Notes under the pieces: model-generated | What the model saw: the letters and a program-made list of their open reading frames with translations, nothing else | Database searches by the model: none | Told to the model about the DNA's origin: nothing | Origin: Nemertoderma westbladi | Lineage: Eukaryota > Xenacoelomorpha > Nemertodermatida > Nemertodermatidae | Assembly (NCBI GenBank): GCA_032718475.1 | Contig: JAUCBJ010006787.1 | Span: 1-59,622 of the forward strand | Length of the DNA: 59,622 nt | Direction of reading: 5' to 3' | Part shown: positions 11,771 through 22,847 of the stretch, piece after piece | How the letters are laid out: each line of letters opens with the position of its first letter | How positions within the stretch are numbered: position 1 is the stretch's first letter | Translations under genes and position numbers: made by a program

Positions 11771-13265
11771 TGGCCGAGAAAATAGGATTGAAGACCAGGC
11801 CAAGTAAAATGGCGGTGATGACAATATCAAGCAAGGACGATGTCATGAAGATGAGGATGGGATGGTGTGAAATCGGAGCAATAACACTAGGGTGCAAATT
11901 ACGGGGCTACCATCGAACCCATCCAAATAATGGAGTCGATTAAAATCAACGCCAGGTGACCTACAAAGATCGAGATCGAAAAATATCGGTAACTCAATGG
12001 CATCAACTTCTCCGTGCCCGAACTAGATGTCCCGAAAGTCACTCTCATACTCGGCATGGATTGTCTGACGGCCCATGAGAGGCTACAAACCATATTTGGC
12101 GACGTCAGAGAGTGAGACCTGGTGGCCATTCTGACACCATTCGGATGGACTCTCAGTGGCCCAATAAAGACGAGGATCCCGTTTAGCATATCTGAATCTT
12201 CAGGGTGCATGTTCGCGGGAACGATGAGAGAGATGAAGGATGAAGGGGCGGAGGAACAACTCAAAAGGCTGATACAGCATGATTTTGAGGGGTTAAAGGA
12301 GACCAGGGTAGGAACCTTGGTAGAGGACAAACAGGCGCAGGAGAGCATCAGGAGGAAGTGTGACGGGGGGGGGGGGGGGGGGTGGAATACCATAGGAATG
12401 GTATGGAAGGAGCCGAAGGTACCCCTACCAAACAATCCAAAACTAATCCCAACTAACATCCAAACTACCAAACCATTGGCATCTGCCAAGACAAATGGCA
12501 AAAGCTTAAACAATTACCTACTAGAAGGCCCCAATATTTACAACTCGGTGATAGAAGTTCCTGTTGAGGTTTAGAAATGGAAAACACTCCTTCATGTGCG
12601 ACATCGAGGGCATGTTTAACCAAGTGCGGGTAACTGAGGAGGATAGCGATAGTCAACGCTTCCTTTGGTACAACAGTGACGAAGAACTGTCAGATATACC
12701 AATGTACAAGATGGTGTTACAGAATATGGGGGCCAACTCATCCTCAATCACCACAACTACGGCCATAAGAGATACAGTGGAGGGCAATGAGGGGGAGTAT
12801 AGCAGAGAGGCGATTGATATGATTCCACATGGGTTCTACGTGGATGATGTGATGGGTTCTTGCAACTCCATTGAGGAGTTCATCGAGATGGGGCATGAAG
12901 TTTGTGACATCCTGAAGAAATCGGGATTCAACTTGACGAAGTTCCAGTCAAACTCAAAGGAATTCATGGAAGCCATAGAGGATAAACAACCGGAGGTAAA
13001 ATCGGATAAACCTATGGTGGTAAAGGAACAGATTATGGTGGACAGAAGAGTAGAATCACAGCAGAAAGCACTAGGGATCGTATGGAACCGGGAGACAGAT
13101 GAGTTGGAATATCAACTGAGTCAGGAGGGTGCCGGGGTCCATACCAAGCGAGGCTATGTATCATACATAGCGATGATTTACGATCCACTAGTGTTAGCAT
13201 CCCCATTGTTAGTCACGGGGAAGCAGATACTTAAGAAGGTTTACAAGATCAAAGATGAATGGTAG
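11771..13265 (+). pseudogene. Family-B pol: protease end and reverse transcriptase (broken)
   Basis: The region starts with a protease tail (VTLILGMDCLTAHE near 12030-12080). The connector TPFGWTLSGP at 12130-12160 is characteristic of BEL/Pao, where G-W-x-x-x-G-P precedes RT. An 18-G run at 12365-12382 sits inside the connector. RT motifs follow: FMCDIEGMFNQVRV at 12590-12640, RFLWY, and the catalytic YVDD at about 12837-12850, then KSGFNLTKFQSNS. The segment between RFLWY and YVDD is shorter than in the complete element. Frames shift at 12574 and stop at 13265. Confidence 0.7.
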
Positions 13266-13294
13266 GCGGAAGTCCCGATAGAGATATGTAAACA

Positions 13295-14236
13295 GTGGGA
13301 GAAATTGACAGGGGCTTAGAAGATATGGGAACTTACTACAGTATGCCGCGTGTATACTTCCTGGATGGAGACATGATTGAATTGGAACTGCATATGTTTT
13401 CTGATGTGCTTTATTTGGTACAGTGGAAGGGGAGTCATAAACCCAGACTAGCGTTCAGTAAAGCGAGGTCGACGTCACCAGATTCAGCATCAGTACCGAA
13501 ACTCGAGCTAACGGATGTGAGACTAGGAGTGAGAGCGACAGCATACTTGGTGGATACGATGCCAATTATAGTGGAATCACACTACTGGATGGATTCCATG
13601 ATAGTGTTGGGATGGTTGCATAACGAAAATACCCGATATCCCATATTCGTAGTGAATCGAGTGAACGAGATAAGAGCAACAACAGACTTGGACAAGTGGA
13701 AACGCGTACAACGCCACGCTTTCTCGAGAAAGCAAGAGTTGTGGCAGCATGGTTCACACTTCCTCAATGACAGGTCGAAGTGGCCATTGATGAGGAAAGT
13801 AGTTCCAACCAGAGAGGAAGTAATAGTAGAGGATGAGGGAACCGAATCGGAGGGGGGAGAAATGTTTAGCCAGTTATTGAGGGAGATTAATGAGGCACCA
13901 CCACGATCTAAGACGATAGAGTTGCGTGATAATCCAACAGATAGGTTACTCAGTTACAGCTCGAGTTGGTATAAGATGAAGAAGCTAGTGGCATACCTGA
14001 GGGCTTATGGAGAATTCCTTAGGGGGGCTGGTATGGGCATCAAGATAACACCCACCATTGATCTGGAAGGGGTGGCTAAAACCATGATACGATACGAACA
14101 AGGGAAGGGATACGGAGACAAAGTTGACCGTATTAGGCAACGCCTTCGTCCGGACAGCGAGATAGATGGAAAGATCAGATCCGTGGAGGTTAGAATTGGA
14201 GGAAAGATTGTGCAAAAGATAGGAAGACCTACATGA
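13295..14236 (+). pseudogene. Family-B pol: RNase H and pol C-terminus, integrase deleted
   Basis: The 313-codon frame carries RNase H landmarks: MFSDVLYLVQW, KLELTDVRLGVRA and YWMDSMIVLGWL, which keeps the catalytic Asp at about codon 100. DKWKRVQRH follows, where other BEL/Pao proteins have the W-x-H/P connector. After LVAYLRAYGEFLRG and QRLRP the sequence passes directly to DGKIRSVEVRIGGKIV, which is the tail normally found after integrase. The whole integrase core (H2C2 and DDE) is missing without loss of frame. This copy could not integrate by itself. Confidence 0.7.
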
Positions 14237-15222
14237 GGTAGGTAGGAGGGCACGTCCTAATTAGTTGAGTCGCGAGGGCGAGATGCCCTTCCCACACACA
14301 AAAACAAAACATAAAAATAATAAAAATAAAAACATAAATACGTACCAAGGTATATATAATTTAATTTAGGTAGGCATTATGTATGTCTGATGGGTATGAA
14401 TGTACCAATGTACATAATATTTGGTGTAGGTAGTTATAATCACGTACGTGGGATGGGTATGAATGAACCAAGGTACATAATTTACATACGCACCAAAATG
14501 CCAGGTCAATGGGACCAATATCAGTATATGATATGTACAGTAGTAGAATTAGAAGTGTACATAGTACCATAGTGAGGATTAGAAGGGTATATATTTTATG
14601 ATGGGCACAATATGCCAACGTAAGTAATAAATACCAAAATGCCAGGTCAATGGGACCAATAATAGTGCGTAATACGTACTACAGTAGGCACTGAGGGCAC
14701 CACGTTAGGATTTGAAGGGGGTGGGTAAGTAGGCGTAGTAGAATAGATTGTGTGTGTGTAGGCCGCACGAACTAGACTACTGTAGTGCATAGCCCATAGT
14801 ACAGACTTCGAGTATTGTTACAGAGCCAGAAAGCTGTCTGGTAGGAAGCTAGTACAACAATAAGAACATTGTAGCTAGTCTTTTTTGTAAACAAGTAGTG
14901 ATGAATTACTTATGTAAGTAATTGGGTAATAGGTAGAGTAATAGCATATAATTTGAAGAATATAGCATAATAGTAAAAATAAGAAAAATTGTGTCAACCA
15001 GGGTACTAGAAAATTCTAGAAACATAAATAAAAGTAATGGACAAAATTATAAATTAGGAGTAAAATTGGCACATAAGGGGAATATTTGTACAAAACATTG
15101 GCAAAAAGCAGATAGGAGGTAGGTCATCACTGATTTAAACTAATTAAAACCATACTTAGTTATCTCTAGCCCTACTGAGCCTTTGTAATGCACCACCAGT
15201 CTGGTGAGAGAGGAGAATCGTG
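14237..15222 (+). other. Post-pol spacer of the second family-B element
   Basis: It begins GTCGCGAGGGCGAGATGCCC and ends CCACCAGTCTGGTGAGAGAGGAGAA, matching the spacer at 8151-8939. It is non-coding and AT-rich with runs of AAAATAAAAA and repeated GTACATAAT-type units. ATAAGGGGAATATTTGTAC and TCACTGATTTAAACTAAT just before the accessory gene are conserved between the two copies. They could belong to a splice acceptor or an internal promoter for the downstream gene. Confidence 0.6.
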
Positions 15223-15588
15223 ATGGTGGAGAAACTAGTGAAGAAGAGGAAGTCGGAGAGGAGCGGGAAGGAACTACTAGTGGATTTCACGTTGAGACAT
15301 CCTCAGAATAAGACAAGGGAATACTACAAACGACTTCTGAAGAGTCAGAAAGCGCACGTGCTGCAAGATCAGTTTAGGGAGATGCACAAGCGACGACTGG
15401 TCACGATCTACGGGATGCCGTCGTTGGATAATGCGATCGATGAGTATCTTAGCTACATTGTAAAGGGGGACGAGGGTACTTTCGGCATACCAAAGTATAT
15501 GAGGGAACCACCTAGAAAGGAATGGAGTCAGTTTGTAGATTCTGTGGAGAGGGAGGATATATGGTCCTGGACGACGAGGGGACTGTAA
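15223..15588 (+). pseudogene. Accessory gene copy 2, N-terminal part
   Basis: ATG at 15223 opens a frame of about 121 codons with a basic N-terminus (KLVKKRKSERSGK). LDNAIDEYLSYIVKGDE and IPKYMREPP align with LQAFVDSLIRGEA and GRYIEPPMS in the N-terminal ORF of the complete element (38770-39048, minus). This supports one conserved protein in both families. The frame ends at 15588, and the protein continues in another frame at about 15545. No known domain is recognised in this part. Confidence 0.55.
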
Positions 15589-16196
15589 AGGATGATGAAG
15601 GGCTGAGGAGGGGGTCAGGAGGGTCGGGTAGAAATATATTGCTGCATTTAGTGGTGCTGAACGGAGATATTTTTCTATTTGACATAGGGACCTACGGTAA
15701 GAAGAGCGAGCCAAAGTTGAACCATCTACCAGATGTGGTGCAGAAGCTAAGGTCAAAGACTATGATGAAGGTTGGATTGGCGATACGCGATGACACAGAG
15801 AGGATTATTGGACCAGGCACCCCGAATCTTCTGAACATGCGGGTAGTCTACATGGCTATGACGAAACCGGATGGATTGGGATTGGTGGACAACACAGGAC
15901 AATACGGAGCTGTGGCAAAGGGTCAGTTGATGGGACTCGTGTGCCACAAGCCGATGGAGTGGAACAAGTTCCAAGAGGAATACGGGGCAGAACTCAAGTG
16001 GGGAGCGAGACCGGGAAAGGAAGAGTTATATCACTTCCGGAAGGGGGCGATAAAGATATATCAGAAGAGATATGTCCTACAGGAGGACTGGATAATGATA
16101 GCACCCGAGGCAGAAGGGCGAGTCGGTGTTTTACAATACCTGACACCAGGTGGACAGAGAAGTAGACACACCGTACAGATGATGGAAGAAATGTGA
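15540..16196 (+). pseudogene. Accessory exonuclease-like domain, copy 2
   Basis: This frame holds the best-preserved motif I: YMVLDDEG, a D-x-E. RNILLHLVVLNGDIFLFDIG follows, the usual strand pair of RNase D/WRN-type exonucleases. LPDVVQKL and KVGLAIRDDTERI correspond to motif II, with Asp retained. Near the end EELYHFRKGAIKIYQKRY aligns with motif III (WRN-type L-Y-x-x-x-D), but the Asp position is Lys. The domain may therefore be inactive in this copy. The frame ends at 16196. The exonuclease assignment rests on motif order and predicted strands, not on a database search. Confidence 0.55.
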
Positions 16197-16900
16197 GGCG
16201 GATAGAGAGGAGGAAAGAAAGCTAGAGGAAGTCACCAGGAAAGAGAGGAGGGAGGCAGCAGGTAGAGAGGCAGATATAAGGGGAGGGGAATATGATTTGA
16301 GGCCCAAGATTTGGATGAGTTGAGACCTCAGGTACATTCCGGCTAGGGGATGAGGTGGATTGGATGGAAGAGACACCAATACAGTCTACATCTGGACTGC
16401 AGGGAATGCCGATACATGGGGGGTCCGAGGGCGACTTTGGCAGGAAGAGGCCAAGAGCGATGGAGGAGTGGAGCGTTACAGGCGAGTACCAGGCCGGGAA
16501 GGGACATGGTGGATCAACAGGGATCCCGGGTTTGGGGCCGCTCGTGGCAGAGGAAGTAGAGGGGGACGAGATTGGGGAGATGCCGCCGATAGAGAGGATC
16601 GGCCAGGCGGACACGGTCTGGGTGGGCGGGAGAGTGGTGACAGCCAGCGGGGTGAGAGCCTTGGACACCCGGCAAGCGAGCCTTGGAGCACAGGGAGCCG
16701 GTGACGAACTTCCCAGCGAACATGATTCGGCTAGGTAAGCAACTGGGTACATCACCACAGTAGTGTTTGGGGAGACGATGCCGAGGGAGGAGGACATTGA
16801 CATGGGTAGGGAGGACAAGGTTGAAATGTTCACCTATTAGTGGTTCCATAGACCCAGGAGGCTATCCGGAGCCAAGGACGAGTTAGGGCGAGAGACAGTG
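16197..16900 (+). pseudogene. Accessory gene copy 2, charged and Gly-rich linker
   Basis: It starts with a Glu/Arg-rich, probably helical segment (REEERKLEEVTRKERREA in one frame) up to about 16300, then turns into Gly-rich sequence open in all three + frames at 16350-16740. Overlapping open frames here come from high GC and do not represent separate genes. No domain is recognised. The position matches the linker between exonuclease and knuckles in the other copies. Confidence 0.4.
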
Positions 16901-17378
16901 ATATATGGTTGCGAGTACTGTGGGAGACTAACCCATCAGCAGAAGAATGGTCTGTATCGCTACCAGAAGTGGGCGACATGCCTATATTGCCACAGGTCTA
17001 CCCATTGGATGGGGGGCGTACCCAAGGCTGCACCACAGGTATTCGAAGTGTAAGTTTAGGGGGCATTTTGAGCATCAGTGCGACTGGATGGATAATGAGG
17101 AGAAGATCCATATTTACGAGGACTGGGTCAATGTCAGGGTCATTACTAGGCAAAGGATGAAGGCCCAGGAGTTCCCGTGGGGTTTTTTCAACATCAATCT
17201 ACCGGCCCATCTGAAGATTACTAAGAGGAGACTAGCATTCATATATCAGGAGGTAATGACAGCGGCATCACATGGTGGTGTTATTAACACCCAAAGATAT
17301 CTAGACATATGGTCGCCAGAGAACATGATGAAATTCAGGAAATTTCTGGTGGAGCATGTGCCGCGACGCGTGAGATGA
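16901..17378 (+). pseudogene. Accessory gene copy 2, zinc knuckles and C-terminal domain
   Basis: Three knuckles are seen: CEYC-GRLT-H from 16910, CLYC-HRST-H near 16975, and C-KFRG-H-FEHQ-C at 17049-17081. A frameshift lies between the second and third. The following stretch (FPWGFFNINLPAHLKI, then RLAFIYQEVMTAASHGG, then YLDIW) aligns with the C-terminal domains of copies 1 and 3, notably the Y-x-x-x-x-M/L helix. The frame stops at 17378 after a short basic end (EHVPRRVR), so the Pro-rich tail of copy 3 is missing here. Confidence 0.5.
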
Positions 17379-18163
17379 AAATGATCTTGTAGGACTCTAC
17401 CATAGGGAAGCAGGAGGGGCACTCAGTGGGACCACCTGCGAAACGATATCGTAAATTGATAATGCCTGCACCCAAGGATCCAACAATGGGGCTTGGAAAG
17501 ACGGTATCAGCGCAGAGGAGTAGCCACAAGATCAAACAGGAGGGAAGAAAACGACCAAGGCAGGACGATGATAGGGGCAAGGAGATGATATGGTTTCCGG
17601 AGGGTACGGGAGAAGCACTCTAGAATTCTAGAACTGGTTACGTACGGTAGCCATACGGTGCCCCATACATACCACAAATAACTGTTGAAAGGTCCAGTAG
17701 TATACCACTTACAGGATCCTAGTAACGATGTATCTTACCGTAAGATCTAGTAGTACGGGCTCGTACAGTATCTGACAATAAATCCCAGTCCAGGGAGTCT
17801 AAATAAACAGATACAAATACGCGAACAACTACTGGCGAGGAACAGAGCCTGGTGTCTATTCTAATACGTGGGCGAGTCAAATGCCCGGCGAACTAGACAA
17901 AACAGGATACCCGTCCTCTAACCGGTGAGGCAGATGTACAGTCTACGGTGACAGACCAAACTCATGAGGAAACAATACCCGCGCAGCGAATCCTAACTAT
18001 CGCTAACAGACCCAAATACCGTAAACTTGCCGCGGTGTGATTTATATGGTTTATATAGGAGCTAGTGGATTAACAGACTACCGTAACAATACTGACCATA
18101 ATAAATCAGTCAAAAGGGGGTTGTACCTAAAGTAACGATACTGTCACTCAGGCAAAACAACAG
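17379..18163. other. Unassigned sequence between family-B element and family-A LTR
   Basis: A short open piece at 17426-17623 (basic, KQEGRKRPRQDDD) could be the decayed basic tail of the accessory protein. From 17640 to 18163 I see only repeated CGGTA and GTACGG motifs and no gene. The expected 3' LTR of the family-B element is absent, so that element is truncated on this side. Confidence 0.35.
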
Positions 18164-19004
18164 TGTAAAAGCTTTGAAGAACATCTGATGGCCTTAGTTA
18201 TAAGAACGTAAATCTATTAACTTGTCATTTGACTTAACTCATTTCATATCGCATTTCATATAACTGAACACATACTGACTGTTCACCGCACTGTTTTAAT
18301 GCTGTTTTATATTGTGTTAATTGCTGTTTATATTGTGTTAATTGCTGTTTATATTAATGGATGTTATATTTGGAGAATACTGATAAATAATCGTAAACCC
18401 CTCAATCTTCTTGATACTGAGGTAAGTGGAGGAAGAGTCTACCGGTAGCAACTGTGACTCAAATTATAGTGGTTTTTTGTGTGAATTAAATGCTATTTCA
18501 TAATCCCTATGTGTGTCAGTTGCAATTCTCCCTTATATATGATAAAAATTAGTGACGGTTGGCAAATTAGTGTAAATTAGTGTGAAGTAGTGTGAAGTAG
18601 TATGAAGTCATATGAAGGTTAATAAAGCATCTCCTAAAGAATGCGCTATTTACGAAACTCCGTGGCCATCTAGTTGTGATTAGTGTAAGTCATAACTCTG
18701 TTTTTATACTTAAAGCGCATCGTCCTAAAGGAACTGTTAATATTTCCCCGAAAGTAAATATAGTTGTCAGAGATTATATAGTAGCAATCAATCGAATAAT
18801 ACAAAGTGGCCTACACCGCAATAACTTCCTAGGGAACCCGAATCCAGTCTCCCACACCGTGGGTCATACGCCGCGCACGGACTGGCTTCGGCGGATGTAA
18901 CTTCAGTACACCAGGTAATTGGTAAGGGCTAAAGTCGATTCATAATCAAAAGGACATTTTTAAAATTGGCAGGTTAAACTGCTAAAGGTCTAAAAGCGCG
19001 AACA
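18164..19004 (+). mobile_element. Family-A BEL/Pao LTR, + orientation
   Basis: It starts TGTAAAAGCTTTG and ends AAAGCGCGAACA, and is the reverse complement of the other family-A LTRs. Shared blocks include CGTCCTAAAGGAACTGTTAATA and the terminal CTGCTAAAGGTC segment. At 841 bp it is shorter than the 1140-1185 bp of the complete element, with deletions in the middle. A short GTGTGAAGTA-type repeat is present at 18560-18620. A leader related to that of the complete element follows on the right, so this is a 5' LTR in + orientation. Confidence 0.8.
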
Positions 19005-20105
19005 TTAATAGATTTTCATTCTTATTGCCCAGTAGGCAATAAACCCAAAACGTACTGGTAGGACGGTAAACTGGAGGCCTGATCCGAACTGGTACTTACA
19101 GGTACAACAGTATTAGTTCGATTGTGATAATTATATATACCGGTAGGTCTTAATATTTAATCGGGGACTGCAGCCCTGGTTTTTATTAGGATTTTACTTA
19201 TTTCTGTCAGTTTTATTTATCTGTAAGTGTAATATTGAGCAGAAGGCGTGTAAGCCTGCTCAGATTGTATAAATAATTTGTAGGCCGGATTGTTGTCTAA
19301 CTGTTGTTAGGTCTGAGGCGATTGCAGTGTATGTAGAGTGTCTGTCCGATAAAGTGCTAGTTAGGAAGGTGGAGGCATCCAGTGCTGTAAGGTAAATCCC
19401 CCACGAAAGAATAAGTCGTACTACGTAGTTAGAACGCTTACTAACTAACCATTTCGGAGATTGCATATACTGTGGTTTATTTAGGCTTGACAGTAGTCTG
19501 CCAGCATTTGGTCTGTGTTTTATTTGAATAGTATGTACGGGTAGCGTAATAATTATTATTCAGAGTTTATGCAAGTATTTGCAACCTACATCTCCCCAAG
19601 TTTATTCCTTACAGTAATTATGCTTGTTATGCATACTGTTATAGTTAAAGTAACCCCGGTACTACTTCAGGACTGCTTGGCGTAGGACAGACTGGTGATT
19701 TTGTGCTCCGGTCACTCCAGCAGATACCGTGGTTCTTTTGGATGTTCACGTATATTTAACTGCTAGTTATATGTTGTATAAGTACTTGTACCTAATTTAG
19801 GGTTTAGAGTACAGTGCTTTCCTGAAAGTGATTTAGTGTGTAGGCAGTATATTTGTGTTGTAACGTGGTTAATAGGTCTGTTTGCTCTGGTAGGCTTCGA
19901 TAATTAACCTCTAGGTATAGGACACTCCGGGTACATAATGTAGTGCTTATAGTGTAAGACTATAAGCCGTCAGACATTTCCTTATCTGGACAACGCAACG
20001 TACTTAATACTACTTTATTGGTTTCAAATGCCGTAATTTCCTGTCAGATTGTAAGAACCAGAAATTCTAACTCCTTGTTAGTCTGGTTTGTAAATTTCTT
20101 GTTAA
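19005..20105 (+). mobile_element. Leader of a truncated family-A element
   Basis: This is the inverse counterpart of 49.4-51.0 kb. For example CAGCAGATACCGTGGTTCTTTT at about 19710-19740 matches the complement near 49850. It is non-coding in both copies. A hairpin at 19022-19042 has arms TTATTGCC and GGCAATAA around CAGTA. Similarity to the complete element stops at about 20100, where a TTAA-flanked element begins. No gag of this copy is present, so it is a 5' fragment. Confidence 0.7.
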
Positions 20106-20151
20106 CCCTATTAGTACCGGGCTATAAAATGTTGTACAAATACTGGGGGGA

Positions 20152-20189
20152 GGGGGGGGGGGTCATATTGACCCCCCCCCCCCCCCCCC
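20152..20189. repeat. G-run/C-run palindrome
   Basis: Eleven G, then TCATATTGA, then 18 C. The arms can pair into an almost pure G:C hairpin. A related half (TCATATTGA plus 11 C) lies at the opposite end of the element, at 21903-21922. Confidence 0.85.
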
Positions 20190-20599
20190 TCTAAAATCTA
20201 CAAATATTTACGAAAACGTCTGATTTTTTGTTTGTACGTAGGTGTCACTTGTCTGGATCCGACCGAAAAAAAAAAATTTCGAAAAAATGTACTGGGGTGG
20301 TTATATTGCAGAACCAAAATTACAAGTAGTGCACAATTTTCACAAAATTTGAAAGTTACATTTTCGGCTAATTATTTTTCAATACAGGTTTTCTGGGGTG
20401 CAAAATACATTGGAAAATATTTAAAAATGATATGATTACTATAAATGGCTGTTTAGTTCTCCCTGCGTAGGAAAAAAATGAAAAAAACAAGTAACCAGCA
20501 CTTTTCAGTTAGAACACAAAATTTTTATTTCACTTATATGATGCTAAAAATTCACATTTTCAGCTTTTCGAGGGCGCTGATTCTAATGGAATACATTTC

Positions 20600-21410
20600 T
20601 AATATGCCAGATCATTGCTACTTGTATTTTTCGGCGTAATTTGGCAAATTTTGGTGCTAGCACCAAATTTCGTACCCATCACCAAAAAGTACAAGTTTGC
20701 GATGTCCAGTGCTGTTTTTATTTATTCCATCGGATTCAGGACCCTCATAAACCCGTATAACGCAAGAAACAAGGTGATACTATCTAATTATCAATTTGCA
20801 TATTTTCCAAAATTTGGTGCGAAAAATACAAGTTTGAGAACTCTTATGAAATTTTTACTGATTCCATTGAATTCAGAACCATCACAAACCCGTATAACGC
20901 AAGAAACAAGGTGACACAATCAATTGATATATTTGATGGTTTTCAAAATTTGGTGCTAGCACCACATTTTGCACCCACATCCGAAAAATACAAGTTCGAG
21001 ATGTCTAGTTCGATAATTATATTTTCCATTGAATTCAGAACGGCCATAAACCTCTAAAACGCAAGAAATAAATTGTCAAAAGCAATTTTATCTATTGAAT
21101 GGATTTTCAAAATTTCGTGCTAGCACCGAAATTTGCACACAGCACCGAAAAATACAAGTTTGATACGCTTGGTGCAACTCGTATATATTTCATCGAATCC
21201 AGAACCCCAAAAAACCCCAATTGCGTAAAAAACAAGTTTCAAACAATCAATTTACAAAATTGACTTATTTCAAAATTTGGTGCTGGCACCAAAATTTGGC
21301 ACCCACCGAAAAAAACAAGTTTGAAATTTCTAAATCAATTTATATGAATTCCATCAAATTTCTAACACCAAAAAACCGGTGTAAATCAAAAATAGAGATG
21401 TTACAATTCA
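20600..21410. repeat. Satellite array, about 160-bp unit
   Basis: Five diverged units are recognised by AAATTTGGTGCTAGCACC, AAATACAAGTT and TTCCAT-x-GAATTCAGAA motifs. The AAATTTGGTGC landmark recurs at about 20649, 20810, 20945, 21108 and 21272. Unit spacing is 136-164 bp. No coding potential is supported. Confidence 0.75.
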
Positions 21411-21432
21411 TATTTAATGAAATGTTCCACCC

Positions 21433-21720
21433 AGGTTCCACCTTGGTGTAGTGGTTGCATTGAATTCACATCTCTTGTAGGTCGTGGGTTCGATCCTCAC
21501 ATGGACCAGGGCAGTTTTCGTTTCGGCACGAATGCTTTAAAGGGACCAGCCAGGGCGCATCTCTGCTTTGCATCCTTAAGTGGTAGCTAAATGAGTACTA
21601 GAGTTTCCTCTGGGGAGTAAAGTTCTGGGGGGACCGCACTGGAAATAAGTCGTCAGACTTTGTGCGTAATCCCTGGCCTAGTGGCCGAAGAAAATTTACT
21701 TTTACTTTACTTTTATGTAA
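21433..21720 (+). mobile_element. tRNA-derived SINE
   Basis: The head shows an RNA polymerase III A box (TGGTGTAGTGGTTG) and, about 45 bases on, a B box (GGGTTCGATCC). A tRNA-unrelated body follows and ends in TTTACTTTTACTTTACTTTT, a simple tail. The spacing and the box sequences match a tRNA-like promoter, but the anticodon region does not fold as a normal tRNA. It lies inside the TTAA-flanked element, so it either inserted there or was carried with it. Confidence 0.7.
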
Positions 21721-21939
21721 TTTTCAAAAAACGTCTCAAAAAAAGTGCCAAAAGTAGGGTTAAAAAATGGTGCTATAACTCGAAAAGTACCCAATATTTT
21801 TGAAAACGGTTTTCACTACTAGGAAGACAATAGATTTTTAGGAAAAGTCATAAAATTTCAGATTCCCAACTGCGTTTGTTTCAGAATTATAATAAAACCA
21901 CATCATATTGACCCCCCCCCCCGGGTTTAATAGGGTTAA

Positions 21940-22847
21940 GGGCACCTTTATCGTTGTTGAAATCAAAGAGAACAAATATGTTCAATGATGAACGTCAGTG
22001 TGTGATATCTATCAACAAAATCCCTATAAGGTGATATCTGTCATGATATCACTGACATCAAATATCACTGTAAGGGACTCTCGTCATGTGTGGTGAGAAT
22101 ATTCTATGTTCCTTACCTTATACGATTCCTGAGTGTTGCACTAGCTGAATATCGACCTCCCTTCTAACTAGACCTCTGGTTTCTTTCAGGGAATCTGCCG
22201 TTGGATATACCAGTCGGGCGATATGTAATAGACTCCAGACTCCAGAGGTTGTGTCTTGAATGAGAATGATTGGTTTCACTTCCAATGTATATTGTTCTTA
22301 TATTCACTAGTCATATTGTCAATAGTGTTATTGCATGTTGCGTACAATGTATACACCAATAAACAAATGTCATAGGTTAAATAGCAGAGCAATGTAATGA
22401 AAGAGGGGTGATGCTTGATACAGAATCACACTCAAGAATGAAACTCCGCATCCAATATCGACATGTTAAATACACCAAATAGTACCATTATTAGATACTC
22501 GTCCTGACTGTGAATGTCTTGCCAACTCCCAAGCAATATTGTCACCTTTGTTTGCATAACAATGATTACCGTATACCTACTATACTTTCCTATTTTACAA
22601 TAACCACCATCTATAAATATTGCACCCATTTGGCTTCAACAAATATGCAGTGATTAATGTGTTTTGTACTCTCATATTGCTTTTTCACTGTTTGTTTGTT
22701 CATCATCACTCTGACACACCTTGTCATACCACACTGTAACTCAGTCGCTAGCCAGTATTACATCCACTGTTGGTACTCCCTTAACTACGCTCTTTATTGG
22801 TTTGGTATTATTCACTCGCAAATTATTGGTACTATTTTATGGTTCAG
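21940..22847. other. Presumed intron of the EGF gene
   Basis: No gene is recognised. Short inverted motifs such as GTGATATCTGTCATGATATCAC occur near 22030-22070. TTTCTTTCAG at about 22190 resembles a splice acceptor, but the sequence after it hits a stop within 40 bases, so no exon is called. Confidence 0.4.

Larger units (their letters stand above)
20106..21935. mobile_element. Non-autonomous piggyBac-like element (TTAA target)
   Basis: The left end CCCTATTAGTACCGGG follows TTAA (20102-20105). The right end, read inverted, is CCCTATTAAACCCGGG and is followed by TTAA (21936-21939). Both ends then carry a G-run (read inward) and a TCATATTGA-like motif, so the inverted repeats extend beyond 16 bp. 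TTAA duplication plus a CCC terminus is the piggyBac signature. There is no transposase gene; the interior is a satellite array and a SINE. The flanks do not rejoin into a known family-A leader, so either the leader was already truncated here or one boundary is misjudged. Confidence 0.5.

Noticed and set aside
16350-16850. Overlapping open frames on both strands in GC-rich DNA
   Set aside because: High GC and Gly/Pro bias keep all frames open. Treated as linker of the accessory gene.
21433-21510. Functional tRNA gene
   Set aside because: A and B boxes are good, but there is no proper acceptor stem, and a SINE body and tail follow.
22190-22240. Additional exon after TTTCTTTCAG
   Set aside because: The reading frames after the acceptor-like site stop within a few codons and show no EGF cysteines.
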